From Bacillus sp. T33-2 (GTDB lineage: Bacteria; Bacillota; Bacilli; Bacillales; Cytobacillaceae), in NCBI RefSeq assembly GCF_002860205.1, contig NZ_PGVB01000034.1, forward strand, positions 88,537-152,536: DNA of 64,000 nucleotides, given 5' to 3'. Below the pieces are notes generated by a model. The model saw nothing but the letters and a program-made list of their open reading frames with translations. It did not search any database and was not told where the DNA came from. Within the stretch, counting starts at the first letter, position 1. Each line of letters begins with the position of its first letter. Made by a program: the position numbers and the translations under genes. Shown here piece after piece: positions 18,095 through 26,246 of the stretch.

Positions 18095-19603
18095 TTGTTT
18101 AATGTAAACGAAGCTTTTAATTTCAACAACAAACATGAGTGTCTTGTAATCGGAATTTTTAACAGGACTGCAGGCTTTAAAGGTGTTCTTGGGGAAGCAG
18201 ACAGCATATTTGAAGGACATCTCGCTCATATGGTTAAGAGCGGTGATATCGCGACAAAACCAAAAACAATCTCAAAAATATACACGTTCGGAAATACAGG
18301 GGCAAAAAGGCTATATTTTGTCGGGCTTGGGAAAGAGAAAGATTTTTCCTTTGAGCTGTTAAGAGAAGCGTTCGGGCGGCTGTTCAAAACGGTCAGCCAG
18401 GATAAATTGCCGGAAGTCGCTGTTCATCTTGATACATTTACAGGAGGCAACGTGAGTTCCCTGGATGCTGCCCATGCGCTAAGTGAAGCGTTGGCGCTTT
18501 CTACATATGAATTCGAAGGCTATAAACAAAAATCAAATGAACCAGAAACAACACTGGATGATGTCACAGTGTACAGCAGCCAGCCAGAACAAAATGATAT
18601 TCAAACGGCCCTTGCAGTCGGATATGCATATGGCACTGGGACGAATTCGGCCCGGACTCTCGTCAATCTTCCGGGAAATATGTTAAAAGCCTCCGATATG
18701 GCTGAATACGCGACAAATTTGGCTGACAAGTACGGGTTTGAAGCAGAAATCCTCGAGAAGGAAGACATCCAGAAGCTTGGAATGGGTGCGTTCCTTGCGG
18801 TGAACCAGGGATCAGCCGAGCCGCCGAGAATGATCGTATTAAAATATCAGGGCAAAGAGGAGTGGACTGACGTCATCGGTCTTGTAGGCAAGGGCATAAC
18901 CTTCGATACAGGCGGCTATTCCATCAAAACGAAGGACGGCATTGTCGGCATGAAAACCGATATGGGTGGTGCAGCAGCCGTCCTTGGTGCGATGGAAATC
19001 ATCGGTGAGCTGAAGCCTGAGCAAAACGTCGTCGCGGTCATTCCTTCAACTGATAACATGATCAGCGGCTCTGCCTTTAAGCCGGATGATGTGATTACAT
19101 CCATGAGCGGCAAAACGATAGAAGTGCTGAATACGGATGCCGAAGGCCGGCTTGTTCTGGCTGATGCTGTCACATATGCAAAGCATCACGGAGCTGACTA
19201 TCTTGTTGACGTAGCTACACTGACTGGTGGTGTCATTGTCGCACTCGGTACGGAAACAACAGGTGCAATGACCAATGATGAAGCACTGTTTGAACAGGTG
19301 CTGGAAGCCTCCAATGAAGCTGGGGAACCGATTTGGCGCCTGCCGCTGTTCGAAAAAGACAAGGAGCGGGTGCGCAGCAGCAAGATTGCTGATTTAAATA
19401 ATTCACCTGGCCGCGAAGGCCATGCCATCATGGCAGGAGCTTTTATTGGAGAATTTGCGGAAGGCACTCCATGGGTGCATCTCGATATCGCCGGCACCGC
19501 CACGTCCAAAAAAGAGTCCGACCTTGGCCCTTCAGGTGCTACCGGGGTAATGGTGCGTACCCTTGCATTGCTGGTAGAAAGGTTTGAACCGGCAAATTAT
19601 TAG
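18095..19603 (+). CDS. pepA: Leucyl (cytosol) aminopeptidase, M17 family
   Basis: Two-metal aminopeptidase that removes N-terminal residues from peptides; 502 residues. The active-site blocks are [15 protein letters not shown] (metal ligands and catalytic Lys), [13 protein letters not shown] and [13 protein letters not shown] near residue 347, the M17 signature. A TTG start at 18095 lies 8 nt after GGAGG; the GTG at 18086 overlaps that site. It corresponds to B. subtilis yuiE. It has no signal peptide, so it works in the cytoplasm. Confidence 0.95.
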   Translation: MFNVNEAFNFNNKHECLVIGIFNRTAGFKGVLGEADSIFEGHLAHMVKSGDIATKPKTISKIYTFGNTGAKRLYFVGLGKEKDFSFELLREAFGRLFKTVSQDKLPEVAVHLDTFTGGNVSSLDAAHALSEALALSTYEFEGYKQKSNEPETTLDDVTVYSSQPEQNDIQTALAVGYAYGTGTNSARTLVNLPGNMLKASDMAEYATNLADKYGFEAEILEKEDIQKLGMGAFLAVNQGSAEPPRMIVLKYQGKEEWTDVIGLVGKGITFDTGGYSIKTKDGIVGMKTDMGGAAAVLGAMEIIGELKPEQNVVAVIPSTDNMISGSAFKPDDVITSMSGKTIEVLNTDAEGRLVLADAVTYAKHHGADYLVDVATLTGGVIVALGTETTGAMTNDEALFEQVLEASNEAGEPIWRLPLFEKDKERVRSSKIADLNNSPGREGHAIMAGAFIGEFAEGTPWVHLDIAGTATSKKESDLGPSGATGVMVRTLALLVERFEPANY

Positions 19604-19707
19604 GATAAGGCCCCCTTCTAACAGTGAATAATAGCTATATGGCTTACAGAGTTTTAAAGCACTATCATTGTGCCTCCGTAGGCAATATTTTATATGGAGG
19701 GCCCGAG

Positions 19708-20877
19708 GTGTGCTACGATTCTTTTTCCAGAGATGAAGACATATGCATTCATTACGCTGATGAACCTCATCGTTTTGGTGGAGCCTTGTTTCCGCCTGTA
19801 TATAATAATACATTGTTTGTGTATCCCGACTTCGAGGGTTTGGCGCGGGCTGAGGCGGACCAGCAGCACAATTATGTTTACCGCCGGGGAAAAAACCCGA
19901 CCGTGGCCGCCGCGGAAAAGAAATTGGCAGCATTGGAACAGGGGGATCAATGTACTTGTTTTGCATCAGGGATGGCAGCGATAAGTGCAGCGCTCATGAA
20001 CAGTACCACTACCGGGGACCATGTTTTATGCGTGGGGCATATTTATCCTACAACACTTAAGCTGCTATCCTATTTGCAGAAATTTGGGGTTGAATATTCA
20101 ATCATCTATTCCACTAACCTGGAAGAGATTGAAAAAGCGATAACGGCCAAAACAACGGCTATCTTTGCAGAAACTCCATCCTACCTGAATCTGAGACTGC
20201 TCAATTTGAAGGGGATTTCCAAAATAGCCGGACAACATGGTATCAGGACAATCGTAGACAATACATGGGCAACCCCTCTATATCAAAAACCGCTAACAAT
20301 GGGCATTGATATTGTAGTCCATTCCGCCTCCAAATACCTGGGCGGCCATAGTGATTTGATGGGAGGGGTAGTCATTACCAGTAAATCAATAATGGAAAAG
20401 TTGTTTGCGGAGGAATATTTGCTTCACGGCGGAATTATGCCGCCATCTGAGGCTTCGAAATTGATTGCAGGCATCAAGACCTTGCCGGCAAGAATGAGAG
20501 TCCATCAAGAGAACGCAATGAAAGTTGCCCAATTCCTTCAGTCACATCCCTCTGTCAGCGCCGTCCATTACCCGGGCCTGCCGTCACATCCTGATTATGA
20601 GCTGGGCAAAGCACAGCTGAGAGGATATTCAGGATTGATGAGCTTCGAATTAAAAAATGCGGCGTATGAGGGAATCAAGCAGGTGATCAGTAAACTGGAG
20701 GTTTTTCAGATCGGCGTTTCATGGGGCTCAGCTGAAAGCCTTGTCTGGTCTCCGAACTATGGGAACAATGTGAAAAAACTTCAGAAGGAACATATCAGCC
20801 CGGGGTTGATCCGCCTGGCGGTCGGCCATGAAAACGGGGCAAACCTTATCGCTGATTTAAACCAGGCATTGGCTTAG
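19708..20877 (+). CDS. Cys/Met-metabolism PLP enzyme (cystathionine gamma-synthase/lyase family)
   Basis: 389 residues of the fold-type-I Cys/Met metabolism family. The PLP lysine is in HSASKYLGGHSDLMGG, with YRRGKNPTVAAAEKKLAALE and FASGMAAISAAL upstream and DNTWATPLYQKP as the PLP-contacting Asp block. The family includes cystathionine lyases, synthases and methionine gamma-lyase; sequence alone does not separate them. GTG 19708 follows GGAGG by 7 nt; the same frame extends upstream to 19624 but without a ribosome binding site. A riboswitch was not found upstream. Confidence 0.88.
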   Translation: MCYDSFSRDEDICIHYADEPHRFGGALFPPVYNNTLFVYPDFEGLARAEADQQHNYVYRRGKNPTVAAAEKKLAALEQGDQCTCFASGMAAISAALMNSTTTGDHVLCVGHIYPTTLKLLSYLQKFGVEYSIIYSTNLEEIEKAITAKTTAIFAETPSYLNLRLLNLKGISKIAGQHGIRTIVDNTWATPLYQKPLTMGIDIVVHSASKYLGGHSDLMGGVVITSKSIMEKLFAEEYLLHGGIMPPSEASKLIAGIKTLPARMRVHQENAMKVAQFLQSHPSVSAVHYPGLPSHPDYELGKAQLRGYSGLMSFELKNAAYEGIKQVISKLEVFQIGVSWGSAESLVWSPNYGNNVKKLQKEHISPGLIRLAVGHENGANLIADLNQALA

Positions 20878-20895
20878 GCCAGATGTGATGGAAAG

Positions 20896-20927
20896 TTTGT
20901 ACGGCAAGTGGTTATTTGCCGTACAAA
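20896..20927 (+). terminator. Terminator-like hairpin after the Cys/Met enzyme
   Basis: Stem TTTGTACGGCAA / TTTGCCGTACAAA without a long U-tract; may act as terminator or mRNA end stabiliser. Confidence 0.6.
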
Positions 20928-20929
20928 TA

Positions 20930-21167
20930 TGCATTAGCTTCGCTCAATCCAGGCTCAATCCGGTATGGCAGCACATTTGAAAGGCATGCGGTTGAGGCCG
21001 TACGAGTCTTCATAAGCGTTGGCATAACCCGATCTGGAAGAACGTTTGTAAGGGTGTGCCACGGGGGAATTTTCTATGTCCGGTGTGGCTTGGCTGGGTG
21101 AAAACCCCACTCATAATCATGGGTTTCCGCATATTAGTAGTGTAGGCAGGGAAAGGAGGAAACCCGA
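20930..21167 (+). other. 240-nt leader of possible RNA structure before a small Gly/Tyr-rich gene
   Basis: No open frame of note. Several complementary blocks lie close together near 21057-21095: GTGCCACGG with CCGGTGTGGC, then GGGTGAAAACCCC and ACTCAT/ATGGGT. It resembles no riboswitch class I can name, so it is recorded as an unexplained, possibly structured 5' region. Confidence 0.35.
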
Positions 21168-21356
21168 ATGAATAATTTGAGAAGGCCATATTATGGGGGC
21201 AGCCGGTTCTTCTGGGGCGCGCCGTTTATTGGAGGATTGCTCGGGGGCTTGGTGGGCAGTGCTTTGTTTTATCCGCGCCCATTCTATCAGTATCCATACT
21301 ATCCGCCATATGGCGGTTTTGGGCCTTATGGTTATGGCTACGGATACCCGTATTAA
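21168..21356 (+). CDS. Small Gly/Tyr/Pro-rich protein, possibly spore or surface associated
   Basis: 62 residues. It has a basic start (NNLRRPYYGG), one glycine-rich hydrophobic segment (IGGLLGGLVGSALFY) and a tail dominated by Tyr, Pro and Gly (ending YGYGYGYPY). AAAGGAGGAAACC precedes ATG 21168 and a terminator follows. Composition is like small coat or surface proteins of sporulating bacilli, but no family is recognised and the role is a guess. Confidence 0.7.
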   Translation: MNNLRRPYYGGSRFFWGAPFIGGLLGGLVGSALFYPRPFYQYPYYPPYGGFGPYGYGYGYPY

Positions 21357-21370
21357 TAGAAAATATACAC

Positions 21371-21399
21371 AAAAAACAGCTCGCTCGGGCTGTTTTTTT
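21371..21399 (+). terminator. Terminator of the small Gly/Tyr-rich gene
   Basis: Stem AAAAAACAGC / GCTGTTTTTTT. Confidence 0.8.
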
Positions 21400-21598
21400 A
21401 TGCTGGCGAAATTTAATTTGGCCTTGATGCGGAGCTCATGAGGCACTATATCTTAAGTTTCGACTCGTGTAGGGCTACCGAAGTATTTTCAATGATTAAA
21501 ATCTAAAAAAAGAGGGCAAAGGGAAGGAAACATAGAACTCATACAGAAATATACTTATTAAATACGCCTTCCAAATGATAACGAAGGGAGGAATGGCG

Positions 21599-22207
21599 GT
21601 GGACTTGGATATCATTTTAAATGTCATTGAAGACAACGGTTATATCGGACTGTTTTTATGGCTGTGGTTCGGGATTTTTGGCGTTCCGATTCCAAATGAA
21701 ATGATCATTATGACAGTGGGCCTTGCCTCGTCCATGAAAGCCATGAATCCGTTTATCGCTTTCTTCGTTACTTACGCGGGAATCACCGCCGCCGTGACTA
21801 CGTCGTACATACTCGGCCGGCTGCTGGGCAGGCGCCTGTTAAAAGTTTTACAGAGGCGGAAACGATTTGCCCATACGATTGAGTCTTCATTGAAGCTGAT
21901 GGAAAAACACCACGCCTTTTCACTGTCATTAAGCTACTTTATCCCTGGAGTGAGAAATTTTCTGCCGCTTTTGTACGGTTTCAGCAGGCTCTCTTTCAAA
22001 ACCTTTGCCGTGTTTGCTTATTCAGGCGCTTTAGTATGGCTGGCCATTGTCTTTACATTGGGATATTTATTCGGAGACAATATAGGAGCAATAGAAAAAT
22101 ACGGCAAGGAATTGTTTTTAATGGCTATACTTACTGGAATTGCAGGTTTCATTGCCATTAAAATAATCCGAAAGAAACGGGAAAAGGTGAAAGTGTTCGA
22201 CGGTTGA
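21599..22207 (+). CDS. DedA-family (VTT domain) membrane protein
   Basis: 203-residue polytopic membrane protein. The DedA signature is visible: FGVPIPNEMIIMTVG near the N-terminus, the re-entrant segment, and SYFIPGVRNFLPLLYGFSRLSFKTF with the conserved Arg and Pro-Gly. DedA proteins support membrane homeostasis, some as lipid-carrier (undecaprenyl phosphate) or phosphatidylethanolamine flippases; which applies here is unknown. GTG 21599 is placed 7 nt after GGGAGG. A second, distinct DedA protein is at 61.9 kb. Confidence 0.88.
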   Translation: MDLDIILNVIEDNGYIGLFLWLWFGIFGVPIPNEMIIMTVGLASSMKAMNPFIAFFVTYAGITAAVTTSYILGRLLGRRLLKVLQRRKRFAHTIESSLKLMEKHHAFSLSLSYFIPGVRNFLPLLYGFSRLSFKTFAVFAYSGALVWLAIVFTLGYLFGDNIGAIEKYGKELFLMAILTGIAGFIAIKIIRKKREKVKVFDG

Positions 22208-22265
22208 TGATATGGCGCAGCCTGCAGTAAGAACAATATCTATATTCAATAGGGGAGGATATCAA

Positions 22266-22652
22266 ATGGATGTAAATAATACATTGATAGGTGCGCTCGG
22301 GATTGAAATTACGGAGCTGCAAAAAGGAAAGGTAACCGCTACGATGCCGGTTGACAACAGAACGAGGCAGCCTTTTGGATTGCTCCACGGCGGTGCTTCT
22401 GTTGCGCTGGCTGAAACGGTGGCAAGCGTCGGTGCTTTTGAATTGGTCGACAAAGACACCGAGGCCGTCGTCGGCCTTGAAATCAATGCGAACCACATCC
22501 GTGCCAAGAAGGATGGTGTCGTTACCGCAGTTGGCACAGTGCTGCACCAGGGCAGAACAACCATGGTTTGGGATATAAAGATTTCCGATGAAGAGGGTAA
22601 GCTTATCTGTGTATCAAGGTGCACGATGGCCGTCATCAAAAGGAAAAGCTAA
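22266..22652 (+). CDS. yuxO: YuxO, PaaI-type hotdog thioesterase
   Basis: 128-residue hotdog-fold acyl-CoA thioesterase. The active-site motif is LLHGGASVALAETVAS, followed by GLEINANHIRAKKDG. B. subtilis YuxO has similar size and lies just upstream of comA. Members of this group include DHNA-CoA hydrolases of menaquinone synthesis, but the substrate here is not certain. AGGGGAGGA precedes ATG 22266. It converges on the mrp operon. Confidence 0.9.
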   Translation: MDVNNTLIGALGIEITELQKGKVTATMPVDNRTRQPFGLLHGGASVALAETVASVGAFELVDKDTEAVVGLEINANHIRAKKDGVVTAVGTVLHQGRTTMVWDIKISDEEGKLICVSRCTMAVIKRKS

Positions 22653-22679
22653 AAGCAGCTGTTGCAGCTGCTTTTTTTG
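22653..22679 (+). terminator. Terminator of yuxO
   Basis: Stem AGCAGCT / AGCTGCT followed by seven T residues. Confidence 0.85.
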
Positions 22680-22856
22680 ACAGCCAGGTTTTCTGTGAAG
22701 CTAAACGGAGATAATCCCGGCCCACTTTCATGGAAAAACCTCAGTCACAGCTTAACTATACGCCTGCATCTGCCAGGAGGTTATGGAAAAAATGAATTTC
22801 AAAGATATGTAAACTGCATTGGTACAACCTTGCAAAACAAAAAGCGGTCAGGAAAA

Positions 22857-23264
22857 CTAAGGCTGCGACTTTGTGTCCGCCTCGCGGGGTTCGCAAGCAG
22901 GCAAGTGTTCTTTACTGTTTTGAACAAGCCGATGTTCTCTTAAGTCATCCTGTACGCTATGGCCCCACAGCTTTACTCCTGAATTGTAGGCGGCCCTGCT
23001 TATCAGATGGCCGGCAACAGGAGACGTCAGGAAGATAAAGGAAATCGCAAGAATAAGTCTTGCGTCGGCGTACCCTTCCTCTGTATAAAAATAAAGAAAA
23101 GCACCGAGCAGCACAAGCATGACTCCCATTGTGGCACTTTTGGAAGCTGCATGGTTCCGGGTATAGACATCAGGAAGCCTGATTAACCCAAACGCTGTTA
23201 CAAGGCTTAACAAAGCTCCAGTTACAACACAGCATCCAACAATTACTCTAACTATCTCGATCAT
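22857..23264 (-). CDS. mrpG: Mrp antiporter subunit G
   Basis: 135-residue PhaG/MnhG-type membrane protein with three hydrophobic segments. The LIRLPDVYTRNHAASKSATMG block is diagnostic (LIRLPDVYTR, then HAASKSATMG). It is the last gene of mrpABCDEFG and overlaps mrpF by 17 nt. The tail after residue 110 is a charged extension that is not conserved. Confidence 0.92.
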   Translation of the reverse strand: MIEIVRVIVGCCVVTGALLSLVTAFGLIRLPDVYTRNHAASKSATMGVMLVLLGAFLYFYTEEGYADARLILAISFIFLTSPVAGHLISRAAYNSGVKLWGHSVQDDLREHRLVQNSKEHLPACEPREADTKSQP

Positions 23265-23535
23265 TTTCTATGATAACCCCCTTTTCCAGATATTTTGAAA
23301 AGGCCACCGTTCCTATGAAAGCGAGGATTCCGAGCAAAAGAATGATATCCAAAAACGCGCTTGTTTTGAGCAGGATCGATACAAGTGCGATGATGGAGAT
23401 GAGATTAATGCCGATTGAATCAAGGGCGACTACCCTGTCAGGAACAGATGGCCCTTTTATGACTCGGTAGATCAACCCAAGCATCGAGAGGGATATGAAG
23501 AAAAGCGAAATCGTAATAATCGTTTCAAACATCAC
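23248..23535 (-). CDS. mrpF: Mrp antiporter subunit F
   Basis: 95-residue MnhF/PhaF membrane protein with three helices; RVIKGPSVPDRVVALDSIG is the conserved loop and carries the Asp likely to be ion-relevant. It overlaps mrpE by 4 nt and mrpG by 17 nt. In Bacillus, MrpF has also been connected with bile-salt efflux. Confidence 0.93.
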   Translation of the reverse strand: MMFETIITISLFFISLSMLGLIYRVIKGPSVPDRVVALDSIGINLISIIALVSILLKTSAFLDIILLLGILAFIGTVAFSKYLEKGVIIENDRDS

Positions 23536-24008
23536 CTGCTCACCTCCATAATTGCCACCTCAAATGAATCCTTGATGCTTTTAATGGATTGCTCCGCATC
23601 GTCGATGTCCATGGCATGAACATAGAGAATTTTATTATCAGCTGAAACATCCACTACAAGTGTACCAGGAGTCAATGTAATTAAATTTGCGAGTATCGTT
23701 ATTTCCCAATCTTCGGTAAGGTCTGTCGGGAGCGCAAAAATGCCGGGCTTGATATCGAGTTGCGGCTTCAAAATGAGTTTCAGGACCGCGATATTCGATA
23801 AGACCAGTTCCCTCATAAAGATATACAATAAATTCAGCACAGCGGTAACGCGGTGAACATAAAACCTTGATTTAAAAAAGCGCCTGAATGTATAAATGAT
23901 GAGCAGGCCCAGCAAATATCCGACGAAAAACGCAGCCGGGTCGTAGGAGCCTTGGAGAAACATCCATATAAACGCAAGAATGAAGTTTAATAATATTTGG
24001 AAAGCCAT
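23532..24008 (-). CDS. mrpE: Mrp antiporter subunit E
   Basis: 158-residue MnhE/PhaE protein. Two N-terminal membrane helices are followed by a cytoplasmic domain with ANLITLTPGTLVVDVS, the family hallmark, and HAMDIDD. It lies 6 nt after mrpD and overlaps mrpF. Confidence 0.93.
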   Translation of the reverse strand: MAFQILLNFILAFIWMFLQGSYDPAAFFVGYLLGLLIIYTFRRFFKSRFYVHRVTAVLNLLYIFMRELVLSNIAVLKLILKPQLDIKPGIFALPTDLTEDWEITILANLITLTPGTLVVDVSADNKILYVHAMDIDDAEQSIKSIKDSFEVAIMEVSR

Positions 24009-24014
24009 GGCCCA

Positions 24015-25493
24015 CTACTCCTTTAAAACTGCATTGATATAAATTTCCGGATTGGTCAACGTTTCGGCTGCCTTGGAAATGAACGGATAAACCGCTTCCG
24101 TTCCCAAACCGTACATTACAGCCAAAGTAACCAAAAGCACTGGGGAAATGAGCAGCCATTTAACAGGTGCTTCTTTGTGCTCGTATGCCCGCACCGGACC
24201 CCAGAACCCATTAATGAAAATTTTCATTACCGAGAACAGGACAAACAAACTGGACATCAAAACTATCCCCGCCCCCCAGTAGTCCCCGCTGGCGAATCCG
24301 GAACGGACAATCAGGAGTTTGCCGGGGAAACCGCTTAATGGAGGAATTCCGGCAAGCGCGAGCGCCGCAATGAAAAACGTCCAGCCCAGGCCGGGGTAAT
24401 TCCTGAGCAATCCGCTGATTTTACGGAGATTGCTTGTGCCTGTTATTTTAATCATGATTCCTATCAGCATAAATAAGGCTGCTTTTATAATCATGTCATG
24501 TATTAAATAAAAAATCGAACCTGATAACGATTCTTCGGTGGAAACTGATACTCCAAAGGCGATGACTCCGATAGCAATGATGACATTGTAGATAATAATG
24601 TTTTTGATGTCCCAATAAGCTACTGCTCCAATGATTCCGGCAACAATCGTAAGGACCGCGAGAATCTGGAGCAATCCGAATGTATACCCGGTATCGTGAT
24701 AGAAAAATAAAGTGTAAGTCCGCATAATTGAATAGACCCCGACTTTTGTAAGCAATGCGCCAAACAGGGCCATTACCGGCGCAGAAGGGGCATAATATGA
24801 CCCGGGCAGCCAGAAATATAACGGAAAAATCGCTCCCTTGATGCCAAAGACAATTAAAAATAAAACAGCAATGACTGTTATGATTCCAGGCTGTCCGATT
24901 TGGCTGATCCTTACCGATATATGTGCCATATTAAGGGTCCCGACAACTGAATACAAATATGCTACCGTAATGACAAACAGTGCCGATGAAATGACATTTA
25001 CAAGGATGTATTTAATTGATTCACGCAGCTGGATTTTTGTGCCTCCCAGGACGAGCAGCACATAGGAAGACATCAGCATAACTTCAAAGAATACGAACAG
25101 GTTAAAAATATCGCCGGTTGTAAAAGCCCCGTTTACCCCCACAATCAGGAATTGAAGAACGGGGTAGTAATAAAATCTTTCCAGCTCCTCACCTATCGAC
25201 CAAAATGAATAGAGCACGCAGGCAAAAGCAATGATGCTTGTCGAAAGCACTAAAAGCGCGGATAGGGTGTCGGATACGAGTGTAATCCCGAAAGGCGCTT
25301 CCCAATTGCTTACATTCAACGTCTGGATGCCCTCGTGAAACACCTTGTCAACGAGCACCACAGAAGCCGCAACGGTAAACAGTGATCCGGCCAATGAAAT
25401 TCCCCGGTTTGCTGCTATGTTCTTTCTGAAAAATATAAGGGAAATTCCCGTTAGCAACGGGATCAATATAGGCAAAATTAGCAGATTACTCAT
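24015..25493 (-). CDS. mrpD: Mrp antiporter subunit D
   Basis: 492-residue proton-translocating-type membrane subunit homologous to complex I NuoM/N and to MrpA. About 14 hydrophobic helices are visible. The key Glu and Lys segments include [15 protein letters not shown] (Glu in TM5) and [17 protein letters not shown] (Lys in TM7). It overlaps mrpC by 8 nt. MrpA and MrpD together are thought to form the ion-exchange modules. Confidence 0.95.
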   Translation of the reverse strand: MSNLLILPILIPLLTGISLIFFRKNIAANRGISLAGSLFTVAASVVLVDKVFHEGIQTLNVSNWEAPFGITLVSDTLSALLVLSTSIIAFACVLYSFWSIGEELERFYYYPVLQFLIVGVNGAFTTGDIFNLFVFFEVMLMSSYVLLVLGGTKIQLRESIKYILVNVISSALFVITVAYLYSVVGTLNMAHISVRISQIGQPGIITVIAVLFLIVFGIKGAIFPLYFWLPGSYYAPSAPVMALFGALLTKVGVYSIMRTYTLFFYHDTGYTFGLLQILAVLTIVAGIIGAVAYWDIKNIIIYNVIIAIGVIAFGVSVSTEESLSGSIFYLIHDMIIKAALFMLIGIMIKITGTSNLRKISGLLRNYPGLGWTFFIAALALAGIPPLSGFPGKLLIVRSGFASGDYWGAGIVLMSSLFVLFSVMKIFINGFWGPVRAYEHKEAPVKWLLISPVLLVTLAVMYGLGTEAVYPFISKAAETLTNPEIYINAVLKE

Positions 25494-25824
25494 TTCCTTC
25501 TTTTCCTCTCAAACGGTCCGTATTGTCGGTTCCTAATTCCTGGTACGCCCGGTAGGCAAGTACCAGGAAAAACGCAGTGACACCAAAGCTGATAACGATG
25601 GCTGTTAAAATCAACGCCTGAGGAAGCGGATCGACATAAGGTGCTTGTTCGCTAAGCAGAGGCGCCGCCCCCTTTTTCAAGCCCCCCATTGTTAAAATGA
25701 GCAGATGGGCTCCGTGGCTCAACAGGCCGGTACCAATAATAATCCGCAGCAAGCTTTTTGAAAGCATTAAATAGGTAGCCGACATAAATAAGATCCCGAT
25801 TGCAAAAGCCATGAATATTTCCAT
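25486..25824 (-). CDS. mrpC: Mrp antiporter subunit C
   Basis: 112-residue NuoK-like membrane protein with three helices; [15 protein letters not shown] and [17 protein letters not shown] are the conserved blocks. Its ATG overlaps the mrpB stop by one base, and its end overlaps mrpD. Confidence 0.94.
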   Translation of the reverse strand: MEIFMAFAIGILFMSATYLMLSKSLLRIIIGTGLLSHGAHLLILTMGGLKKGAAPLLSEQAPYVDPLPQALILTAIVISFGVTAFFLVLAYRAYQELGTDNTDRLRGKEGNE

Positions 25825-26246
25825 TATTCACTCTCCCCTATCGTCTGAATGATTGTCATCGTAACCCCTATGACGAGGAGAAACACTCCTGTATCGAAAA
25901 GGACCGCAGTATGGAGCGAGGTCTTCCCAAGAATCGGAAGGTTTACGTACCCGAATACGTGCGTCAGGAACGGCAGATCGACAACGAGTGCTCCCAACCC
26001 TGTACCGACAGAGAAAAGTAAACCAATTCCGATTAGCTTCTTGTAATCTACCGGCAGAATTTTGCCGACAGTTTTGATATCAAAAGCGAGAAGCAGCAGC
26101 ACGATTGCCCCTGACGTCATTAATCCCCCGACAAAGCCGCCACCTGGGTGGTAATGCCCGGCGAAAAACAAATGGATCGAGAACAGGATAATCACAAACA
26201 GGATAATCTTTGACACTGTCTGCAGTATAAGATCATTTGTTTTCAT
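25824..26246 (-). CDS. mrpB: Mrp antiporter subunit B
   Basis: 140-residue MnhB-type membrane protein with four helices; [17 protein letters not shown] is the characteristic motif. The start ATG 26246 overlaps the mrpA stop (ATGA), so it is preferred over longer in-frame extensions that would read into mrpA. Confidence 0.94.
   Translation of the reverse strand: MKTNDLILQTVSKIILFVIILFSIHLFFAGHYHPGGGFVGGLMTSGAIVLLLLAFDIKTVGKILPVDYKKLIGIGLLFSVGTGLGALVVDLPFLTHVFGYVNLPILGKTSLHTAVLFDTGVFLLVIGVTMTIIQTIGESE

Noticed and set aside
19532..19966. 144-residue minus-strand frame
   Set aside because: Shadow of pepA 3' end and the Cys/Met enzyme gene, both well supported on the + strand.
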